Assembly (NCBI GenBank): GCA_947489085.1
Contig: CANLCJ010000014.1
Location: forward strand, 1-64,000
Length of the DNA: 64,000 bases
Source of the DNA: an uncultured Flavobacteriaceae bacterium
Lineage (GTDB): Bacteria; Bacteroidota; Bacteroidia; Flavobacteriales; Flavobacteriaceae
Direction: 5' to 3'
The notes below the pieces were generated by a model, which searched no databases, was not told the DNA's origin, and was given only the letters and a program-made list of their open reading frames with translations. A program made the translations under genes and the position numbers. Positions 48,287 to 56,058 of the stretch are shown here, piece by piece (the stretch's first letter is position 1; the number at the start of each line of letters is the position of its first letter).

Positions 48287-48640
48287 TTGGATATCAAACA
48301 TTTAAACACAACAGACAATAATCTAGAAATTAATGCTTCAGAAATAGATGCTATTATAATACAAAGGCAATTTTGTAAGCACACTAAGCTTGATCTAGAA
48401 ATTCAAAATTTAGAAATAAAGACATCTCCTTTATGGCTTTGGATGATTATTAAAGCTATTAGATTTTATCAAAAACATATCTCTCCAAAATTAGGAAATA
48501 GATGTGTTTTCGATCCCAGTTGCTCTAGGTATTCCGAACTCGCCTTCAAAAAAAAAGGATTCATTCAAGGTCTTATTTTAACTCTAAATAGATTGAAACG
48601 TTGTCGTCCTGAAAACGGAGGCATTGACACTTTACACTAA
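48287..48640 (+). CDS. yidD: YidD-like membrane protein insertion efficiency factor
   Basis: IIKAIRFYQKHISPKLGNRCVFDPSCSRYSELAFKKKGFIQGLILTLNRLKRCRPENGGID. Confidence 0.88.
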   Translation: MDIKHLNTTDNNLEINASEIDAIIIQRQFCKHTKLDLEIQNLEIKTSPLWLWMIIKAIRFYQKHISPKLGNRCVFDPSCSRYSELAFKKKGFIQGLILTLNRLKRCRPENGGIDTLH

Positions 48641-48657
48641 CATTAAAAATTACAAAA

Positions 48658-48846
48658 ATGCAATACAAAATTGAACAAATTGGAGCCGAATTTACAAACA
48701 AGGCTATAAACAATCTTGAAAACAGATTTAATAAATACTCCGAACAGGGCTATAAATTTCATTCAGTGTTCGAAGTTCAAAAACCAGGATGCCTAGGGAT
48801 AGGCAAGCCATATATAACATATTTAGCCGTATACACTAAAGAATAG
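48658..48846 (+). CDS. DUF4177-like small protein
   Basis: MQYKIEQIGAEFTNKAINNLENRFNKYSEQGYKFHSVFEV...YLAVYTKE. Confidence 0.6.
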   Translation: MQYKIEQIGAEFTNKAINNLENRFNKYSEQGYKFHSVFEVQKPGCLGIGKPYITYLAVYTKE

Positions 48847-48870
48847 AACTTCATTTAAATCTTCTAACAA

Positions 48871-49242
48871 ATGAAAATTACAAGCAAAAACCTCAGCATG
48901 AAAATACTGTGTATGCTATGCGCATGCTCACTATTTATAGCACTGCTCGACTGGCCTATAGCATACTATACCCTTTTAAGAGCACTCGTTTTTACAGGAG
49001 CATTACTCGTTATTTTTTTACTAAAACCTAAACCCTTTTTATGGGTGTTAATTTTTGCAGCAATAGCCATAATATTTAATCCAATAGTACCTATTTATCT
49101 TTATAGAAAAGCCCATTGGTTACCCATAGATATTATTTCTGGTGTTTTGTTTTTGGTAATTCCCTTTATGAAACAAGATGTAAAACCTTTTAAGCAAACC
49201 ATAAAACCTCCTAAGGCATATAGCAGAGACAAAATTTACTAA
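48871..49242 (+). CDS. DUF6804-like small membrane protein
   Basis: Four predicted TM segments, IFNPIVPIYLYRKAHWLPIDIISGVLFL. Confidence 0.6.
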   Translation: MKITSKNLSMKILCMLCACSLFIALLDWPIAYYTLLRALVFTGALLVIFLLKPKPFLWVLIFAAIAIIFNPIVPIYLYRKAHWLPIDIISGVLFLVIPFMKQDVKPFKQTIKPPKAYSRDKIY

Positions 49243-49263
49243 TCACCACCAACAACCCATATT

Positions 49264-49668
49264 ATGGAAGATATAGACATTTCAACAGCATTAAAAAGTC
49301 ATTTTTTGCGCCTGTATCAAATTGCATTATCCGACGAAAATTTCAGCCCTTTAGAAATGCAATTACTATACAAATTTGCGCAAGAACGCGGCGTATCTCA
49401 ATTAGAATTAGAAAGTATACTTACTGGATATTCTGGCGAAATAACCATCCCCGATACCATAACACAAAAGATCGCTTATTTATACGATTTCGCTCTAATG
49501 ATTTGGGCAGATAACGTGGTTACAGACGATGAAAAATCAGCTTTAAAAAAATACATTTTAAGGTTTGAATTTAAAGAAGAAGCTGTAGAAGAACTTTGCG
49601 ATTATTTATTGGAAAGTGCAAAACACAATAAATCTAAAGAAGACCTTTTAAACGAATTAAACGACTAA
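49264..49668 (+). CDS. TerB-like domain protein
   Basis: All-helical; LYQIALSDENFSPLEMQLLYKFAQERGVS...LYDFALMIWADNVVTDDEKSALKKYILRF (paired TerB-type acidic motifs). Confidence 0.65.
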   Translation: MEDIDISTALKSHFLRLYQIALSDENFSPLEMQLLYKFAQERGVSQLELESILTGYSGEITIPDTITQKIAYLYDFALMIWADNVVTDDEKSALKKYILRFEFKEEAVEELCDYLLESAKHNKSKEDLLNELND

Positions 49669-49671
49669 GCC

Positions 49672-50928
49672 ATGGGATTACTAAAACGATTAACACAGTT
49701 AAATTCTAAAAAAGAAACAGTATCTATCGATACCTCCGAAAAACAAGGAATAACGGCTCATGACAATGGTTATAGTAACTCTAAAGCCTGTTCTGGAAAT
49801 CCACACAATTTGCAAATATCTCTCGAAAGTACTTACGAAGCTTTCGAAAAAAAATGCAAAGAAGATTACACAAACCAAGAGCGTTTAAAACAACCTTATG
49901 TAGCCGAACAAAAAGGCAAAAAAACCAATTTACTTAATAAAGATGAAGAATATAATCGGTTAAAAGGAAAAATAACAGCCATTCATCAAGATATCGACAA
50001 TTTAAAACAGGTTTGTAGAAAAGTAAAAACCAATCCTGAAGATTACATTTTAGATGTAGATAAAAAAGCAAGTGCAAAGTTCTGGATAGGGCTTAGTTTT
50101 TTACTCCCGCTTGCTGCATACATTTTCGTGTTTTACATCTCTACATCATTTTCTGCCTTTTTTAGAGAATTTGATCCTGGCATTAGTCTTTTTCAAGGGA
50201 TGTTCGACCCACAAGCACTCTCTAAAGCATATAATGCTGGTTGGCTAGAACTCATCTTTATTTTGTTTATACCATTTGTATTTTTTGCTCTAGGCTATCT
50301 TATACACATGTTTCAAGAGAAAAAAAACATTGCTAATACATTAAAAATCACCGCTCTTTTCATCATTACCTTTTTATTCGATGCCATCTTGGCTTATCTT
50401 ATAGATGAAAAACTATACAATCTTAACAAAACATTCCATAGTGAGGTTTTTAATATTGCAACAGCCTTTAAAAGTATTAGCTTTTGGCTTATCATATTTG
50501 CTGGTTTTGTCTCTTATATAGTTTGGGGAGTTGTATTCGATTTTGTAATGAAAGAGCATGCCAGTAGAGATAAAATAAAAGCGTTTATTAAGGAAAAGAA
50601 AGCCGCTATACTTGAAAAAGAAAAAAAGATTTTAAAGACCGAGGCGCACATTGCCACAGTAGAAAACAACATTTCAGATTTAAAGGTAAGAATCACCGAA
50701 CTTCAAAATATTATAGATGGCTTTATACTACCTGTCATGAACTATAAAGCGTCCTCTACAGAATATCTTCAAGGGTGGTTAAAATATATCTCGGCAGCTT
50801 TACAAATGGGGAAAGACGAAAAAGACCATTTACTTTCAGAATGTAGAACCATTTACAATAAGCACATTAAAGCTCTAGATATTAATACAGATACGTATCA
50901 AAATAAAATATACACCAAAACATTATAA
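49672..50928 (+). CDS. coiled-coil multi-pass membrane protein, hypothetical
   Basis: N- and C-terminal coiled coils flanking about four TM helices; 3-nt gaps to neighbours. Confidence 0.75.
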   Translation: MGLLKRLTQLNSKKETVSIDTSEKQGITAHDNGYSNSKACSGNPHNLQISLESTYEAFEKKCKEDYTNQERLKQPYVAEQKGKKTNLLNKDEEYNRLKGKITAIHQDIDNLKQVCRKVKTNPEDYILDVDKKASAKFWIGLSFLLPLAAYIFVFYISTSFSAFFREFDPGISLFQGMFDPQALSKAYNAGWLELIFILFIPFVFFALGYLIHMFQEKKNIANTLKITALFIITFLFDAILAYLIDEKLYNLNKTFHSEVFNIATAFKSISFWLIIFAGFVSYIVWGVVFDFVMKEHASRDKIKAFIKEKKAAILEKEKKILKTEAHIATVENNISDLKVRITELQNIIDGFILPVMNYKASSTEYLQGWLKYISAALQMGKDEKDHLLSECRTIYNKHIKALDINTDTYQNKIYTKTL

Positions 50929-50931
50929 GCT

Positions 50932-51867
50932 ATGGCATTTTTAAAATATTTCTCAACATACTGCTTTATAATAGTATTTGTTGTACTTAATGGGTGTAAA
51001 AACGACACAAATACAGACGGTATTAAAATCGAAAAAGCAGATACTCACACACAATACACTACGACATGTCCTGATTACATCTTAAAAGAGAAACAAAACA
51101 ATTTAAACATAAGTATACTTCTAGACTTATCTGATAGAATTGAACACTCGAAAACCATAGCTAAAGACTCTGCTTATTTAAGCAGCCTATCTAAAATTTT
51201 TACAACGCATGTTAAACGCAAAAAGCTGATTTTACTGGAAGACAAGATGCAATTGTTTTTTTATCCAGAGCCAACTGATGATACAATTAATGCTATCGCC
51301 GAACAACTAAAAGTAAATTTCACAAAAGCAACTTCTAAATCTAAATTAGAAGAAACAACAGCACATTATACAACTTACCCTGCCTTACTTTACAACAAAG
51401 CAAAAACCGATGCTGAATTACATAAAGGTTACCCTGGCTGCGACATTTGGCGCTTTTTTAAAGACCACGTTAAAGACTATTGCATAAGCCCTTGCCACAG
51501 AAATATCATGGTAATATTAACTGATGGGTACATGTATTATGATGAAACACTCATGACGGCAAAGCACAAAACCTCCTATTTAACGCCTAAAACCTTAAAT
51601 ACTTTAAAATTAAATACAAATAGTTGGAAAGCTCGTATAGAAGAACTCGGTTTAGGCTTTATTCCAGCGAACTCAAATTTAAATGCTCTTGAAGTTTTGG
51701 TTATAGGTATTACTAGCAAAAACACCAAACAACCTTATGCTAAAGATATTATTAAATACTATTGGAGCAATTGGTTCGAGAACATGGGAATTAAAAAATA
51801 TAAAATTAAAAATGCTGGATTGCCTTCAAACATAGAGAAAGTCATTTCAGATTTTATAACTAAATAA
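50932..51867 (+). CDS. vWA-like lipoprotein
   Basis: IIVFVVLNGCKND lipobox; NISILLDLSDRIEH and NIMVILTDGYMYY resemble vWA strand motifs with a non-canonical MIDAS. Confidence 0.65.
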   Translation: MAFLKYFSTYCFIIVFVVLNGCKNDTNTDGIKIEKADTHTQYTTTCPDYILKEKQNNLNISILLDLSDRIEHSKTIAKDSAYLSSLSKIFTTHVKRKKLILLEDKMQLFFYPEPTDDTINAIAEQLKVNFTKATSKSKLEETTAHYTTYPALLYNKAKTDAELHKGYPGCDIWRFFKDHVKDYCISPCHRNIMVILTDGYMYYDETLMTAKHKTSYLTPKTLNTLKLNTNSWKARIEELGLGFIPANSNLNALEVLVIGITSKNTKQPYAKDIIKYYWSNWFENMGIKKYKIKNAGLPSNIEKVISDFITK

Positions 51868-51868
51868 C

Positions 51869-52420
51869 ATGGGGATACAATTTCGCAAACGCATAAAACT
51901 AGGTAAGGGTATAGGAGTAACTATAAGTAAATCTGGAATTACTCCAAGTTACCGCTCTAAAAAAGGTTCCATAAGCTCTAAAGGGTACTCAATAAACACT
52001 GGTATACCTGGTTTAAGTTATAGAAAAACATTTAAAAAAACAAAAAATAACGGCTGTTTGGCAAGCTTACTATTATGTATTCTAATACCGCTTTTAGCAA
52101 TACCAATATCGTGTAAAACCGATAAGACGAATGATGTATCTTCTGTAAAAACAAATAAAGACACTTTAAAATGGTACAATGGAGGCACATTACATAAAGG
52201 TACAATTAAAACTTGGAAAGGTGCTACAGAGAAAAATAAGCTTGCTACCTGTGCAGATTTTTGTACCAATTATTATAAGACTTTTAATATAGTTGATACA
52301 AAAGTAGCTGCCAATAATTTAAAAATATGCATCAATGAAGCTGTAAAAGGACATGACACCTCCAATGCGCTTTCTGTATCTGAAGTAGCAGCTATGTGTT
52401 TAATCTTATTAGAAAATTAA
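51869..52420 (+). CDS. DUF4236-domain protein
   Basis: MGIQFRKRIKLGKGIGVTISKSGITPSYRSKKGSISSKGYSINTGIPGLSYRKTF, one TM, variable C-term. Confidence 0.78.
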   Translation: MGIQFRKRIKLGKGIGVTISKSGITPSYRSKKGSISSKGYSINTGIPGLSYRKTFKKTKNNGCLASLLLCILIPLLAIPISCKTDKTNDVSSVKTNKDTLKWYNGGTLHKGTIKTWKGATEKNKLATCADFCTNYYKTFNIVDTKVAANNLKICINEAVKGHDTSNALSVSEVAAMCLILLEN

Positions 52421-52423
52421 AAA

Positions 52424-53479
52424 ATGGAATTACAAGACAAATTAAAAGCTATTGCAACAAAAATTGGCAAACTGAAGGATAAAATAGATACAGAAGAATC
52501 TACAAAACATGCTTTTGTACTTCCGTTTATTAACGCACTGGGGTATGATACATTTAACCCTTTGGAGGTAATTCCTGAATTTACGGCAGATCTTGGTTTA
52601 AAGAAAGGGGAAAAAGTAGATTATGCCATTTTTCAAGATGAAACACCTATTATTATAATTGAATGTAAACATTGGAAAGAAAATTTAGACCAGCATAATT
52701 CGCAATTATTTAGATATTTTCACGCCACCAAAACCCGTTTTGCGTTACTTACAAATGGCATACATTACCGCTTTTACACCGATTCGGAACATGCTAACAA
52801 AATGGATAACAAACCATTTTTTGAATTAGACATTACTAAGATGAAAGATAATGATGTGGTTGAGATATCAAAATTCCATAAGTCGAAATTCGATATTAAT
52901 AAAATTGTAACTAATGCAAGTGCTTTAAAATATACTAGAGAAATTAAAAAGTGTATTTCTCAAGAACTTATAGAACCTTCCTACGAGTTCACTAAGCTTT
53001 TTGCAAATAAAGTGTATTCTGGAAGACTCACAGAAAAAGTTATGTTAGAATTTACAAACCTCGTACACAAAGCTTTTCATCAAATTTTAAGTGAAAAAAT
53101 AAATGATCGTCTTAATTCTGCCCTAAATAAAGAAGCAGAAACCCAACAACTAGACAATATTACAATTGAAGAAGAAGCACACAATAAAATAATAACCACG
53201 GACGAAGAATTAGAAGGCTACAGAATTGTAGTAGCAATACTAAGAAGAAAAATAGCTGTTGATAGAATTATATATCGAGATACGCAATCTTATTTTGGAA
53301 TTCTTTTAGACGACAATAACCGTAAGCCTCTATGCAGATTACATTTTAATAGCAGCAAAAAATACATTGGTATTTTCGATGCAGCTAAAAAAGAAACTAA
53401 AATATTAATCCCTACTTTAGATGCTATTTATCAATTTGAAGACCAACTTTTAAACACAGTGCAACTCTATGAAGATTAA
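52424..53479 (+). CDS. type I restriction HsdR-N-like PD-(D/E)XK nuclease-domain protein
   Basis: TKHAFVLPFINALGYD, KKGEKVDYAIFQDETPIIIIECKHW, RFALLTNGIHYRFYTD; no helicase motor. Confidence 0.8.
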   Translation: MELQDKLKAIATKIGKLKDKIDTEESTKHAFVLPFINALGYDTFNPLEVIPEFTADLGLKKGEKVDYAIFQDETPIIIIECKHWKENLDQHNSQLFRYFHATKTRFALLTNGIHYRFYTDSEHANKMDNKPFFELDITKMKDNDVVEISKFHKSKFDINKIVTNASALKYTREIKKCISQELIEPSYEFTKLFANKVYSGRLTEKVMLEFTNLVHKAFHQILSEKINDRLNSALNKEAETQQLDNITIEEEAHNKIITTDEELEGYRIVVAILRRKIAVDRIIYRDTQSYFGILLDDNNRKPLCRLHFNSSKKYIGIFDAAKKETKILIPTLDAIYQFEDQLLNTVQLYED

Positions 53480-53546
53480 GCCAAGCTTCATCAGTTTTTA
53501 GAACATAGCGCAAAATAGATATTACTAAATAAGGGGCTTAGTATTT

Positions 53547-55208
53547 TTAAAACTCGTCATCATAATACGTCGTCGCATCATCTAATGCCTTTTGAAGCGC
53601 TTCTTTCTCATTTGAGAGCTGCATTTCACTCCAATTTAAGTATACACTCAAATCCTGGCTTATAATATCTTGGTATGCATGAACACTTTCAATATCGAAA
53701 AACAAGCGCCCTGTGCGTCTTACAAAGAAGTCGACCAAATTGGTTACCATTTCAAAATGCACAGCATACCACAACTCGGCACGAATCAGTGCTTCTGCGG
53801 GTGCTGTGTTAAGGGTCTTTGCTTTAGCTATAATAGCATCGGCTTGTTGGCCATAAGTGGCACATAAATACCAGGCTTGGTAAGGGTCGCTAAGCCCGAA
53901 AGCAGAGAGCGTTTTTGTAATGCTATCTTGGTATTTTTTTACGGCTTCTGTCGTTTTTAAATGCGGCTCCACCAGTGTTAAATCTTCGGTTACAGAAGCC
54001 CTAAAACGGTCTGCTTGTGGCTCTTTTTTTAAAACCACATCTAATACCCGATGCGCCATTTTACGATAGCCTGTTAGTTTCCCTCCTGCAATAGAAATAA
54101 GACCACTTTTGGAATTAAAAATTTCATCTTTTCGCGATAATTCTGATGCCGATTTATTCTCTTGATGAATGAGCGGTCGTAGTCCAGCCCAGTTGGATTC
54201 TATATCTTCTATATTTAAATTTACCGTTGTAAAGGTTTGGTTAATGGCTTTTAAAATATAAGTGGCATCTGCTTTTGTTACAGCTATACGATCTAAATCG
54301 CCGTTATAAGGCGTATCTGTTGTACCTACATAAGTTACTTTCCCTCTGGGAATGGCAAATGCCATTCTGCCATCTGCAATATCGAAATAGATGGCTTGCG
54401 CCACAGGTAATTTTTCAAAAGGGAACACCAAATGCACCCCTTTAGTGAGTTGTAATCGCTTTTTATAAGTAGCATTATCTTTGGCACGAATTCGATCTAC
54501 CCAAGGTCCTGCAGCAGACACATAATGCTTTGCTTTGATGCTAGTGGTTGTGTTGGTAATTAAATCTGTACAGGTGAGGCCTTCTAGTTTGGAATGGGCA
54601 TCGTACTCAAACCCTGTTACTTCGCAATAATTAAGAAGTGTTGCTCCTAGAGCAGAGGCTTTTTTGGCAATTTCTATGACCAAGCGGGCGTCGTCGGTAC
54701 GGTACTCGGCATACAATCCGCCCCCTAAAAGAGTACTTTCTGTAAGTAAAGGCTCTTTGGCCAAAGTCTCGGTTTTGTCTAACATTTTACGTTTGTCGGC
54801 GCCTCGAACACCTGCCAACAAATCGTAAACCCGTAAGCCTATGGCCGTCATAAATTTACCGTAAGTACCGCCTTTTACTAAGGGCAGTAGCATTTTTTGT
54901 GGGGTTACCAAGTGTGGCGCCAATTCGTGTACAATGGCGCGTTCTCTACCTGATTCTCTTACCAGACCTATTTCAAAATTTTTGAGGTACCGAAGCCCTC
55001 CATGTATAAGTTTTGTAGATTTATTGCTTGTCCCAGAGGCAAAATCGTGCTTTTCTACCAAGCATACGTTTAAACCTCTTGAGACGGCGTCTAACGCAAT
55101 GCCAACACCAGTTATACCTCCGCCTATAACAGCAAGATCGAATGTTGTATTTGCCAAACGCTCAGTATGGGTGTGGCGTTGCAGCACAGAAAAATTTGAA
55201 GTCTCCAA
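53547..55208 (-). CDS. glpD: glycerol-3-phosphate dehydrogenase/oxidase
   Basis: DLAVIGGGITGVGIALDAVSRGLNVCLVEKHDFASGTSNKSTKLIHGGLRYL. Confidence 0.94.
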   Translation of the reverse strand: METSNFSVLQRHTHTERLANTTFDLAVIGGGITGVGIALDAVSRGLNVCLVEKHDFASGTSNKSTKLIHGGLRYLKNFEIGLVRESGRERAIVHELAPHLVTPQKMLLPLVKGGTYGKFMTAIGLRVYDLLAGVRGADKRKMLDKTETLAKEPLLTESTLLGGGLYAEYRTDDARLVIEIAKKASALGATLLNYCEVTGFEYDAHSKLEGLTCTDLITNTTTSIKAKHYVSAAGPWVDRIRAKDNATYKKRLQLTKGVHLVFPFEKLPVAQAIYFDIADGRMAFAIPRGKVTYVGTTDTPYNGDLDRIAVTKADATYILKAINQTFTTVNLNIEDIESNWAGLRPLIHQENKSASELSRKDEIFNSKSGLISIAGGKLTGYRKMAHRVLDVVLKKEPQADRFRASVTEDLTLVEPHLKTTEAVKKYQDSITKTLSAFGLSDPYQAWYLCATYGQQADAIIAKAKTLNTAPAEALIRAELWYAVHFEMVTNLVDFFVRRTGRLFFDIESVHAYQDIISQDLSVYLNWSEMQLSNEKEALQKALDDATTYYDDEF

Positions 55209-55213
55209 TAGGG

Positions 55214-56056
55214 TTAAGCGTTTAAAAAGTTAATAGTGGTTGTAATTACTTTTTTTAAAGCATCGGAGGGGGCTTCTTTATCCCAGGGATGTTTGGTGTT
55301 AAACACGTGGTCGGCATTAGGGATTACCTCTAATTGACTTAATGGGTACCACAAATACAAATCTTGAGCTTCTTCCACCAAAACACTGGTATCTGCATCT
55401 CCGTGGATGATAAGATAAGGAATCTTTAATTGCGACACAGCTCTTTTAATGGTGAGACGTGTTTCGTTTGCTATAAAATCTTCATAAAACTGGTAATCAT
55501 GAGGCATGTCTTGCTGTGTACGTCCGTTTTTTACATAACGCACGCCTTCTTTTCGCCATACTTCTAGTGCATCGCCCGTAGGTTTACGCTTAGCGTAATC
55601 GCTAACACCAGCATAGGTTACCACTTTGTGTACGCGCCTATCTTCTTCGGCCTTTATGGTTACAATACCGCCACCTCTACTGTGCCCTATAAGGTAGAGT
55701 TTTTGCGTGTCTGCATGTGCCGCAAAGGCTTCGCTTGTTGTAACCCAATCTATAACGCACTCTAGATCGTCCAATTCTTTAGTGTAATTATTAGCACCAA
55801 AGGCATCAAGGTCTGGAAAATCTATAGGCTGCTCTAAAGTGCCGCCATTATGAGAAAAATTAAACTTTACAAAAAAGAAACCTGCATTGGCAAATGCCTC
55901 TGCCATAAGGTTCCAAGCGCCCCAATCTTTAAATCCTTTGTAACCGTGACAAAAAATAACAATAGGTTTGGGCTGTCCATTGTCTTTAAAATATACATCG
56001 GCAACTATGGGTTTGCCATGTTTGCCTTTTAGGGCTGTGTGTTTTAATTGCTTCAT
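55214..56056 (-). CDS. alpha/beta hydrolase (dienelactone-hydrolase-like)
   Basis: PIVIFCHGYKGFKDWGAWN, LIGHSRGGGI, NADHVFNTKHPW; start taken at MKQLKHTALKGKHG rather than the upstream ORF-track start. Confidence 0.85.
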   Translation of the reverse strand: MKQLKHTALKGKHGKPIVADVYFKDNGQPKPIVIFCHGYKGFKDWGAWNLMAEAFANAGFFFVKFNFSHNGGTLEQPIDFPDLDAFGANNYTKELDDLECVIDWVTTSEAFAAHADTQKLYLIGHSRGGGIVTIKAEEDRRVHKVVTYAGVSDYAKRKPTGDALEVWRKEGVRYVKNGRTQQDMPHDYQFYEDFIANETRLTIKRAVSQLKIPYLIIHGDADTSVLVEEAQDLYLWYPLSQLEVIPNADHVFNTKHPWDKEAPSDALKKVITTTINFLNA

Positions 56057-56058
56057 AT

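Noticed and set aside
28861-53479. Prophage or ICE explanation for the accessory region
   Set aside because: No integrase, capsid, terminase, relaxase or conjugation genes recognised.
53942-54880. Additional copies of the CCGTAAG half-site (e.g. near 54860 in glpD)
   Set aside because: Inside a coding region and lacks the opposing half-site, so not counted in the palindrome family.
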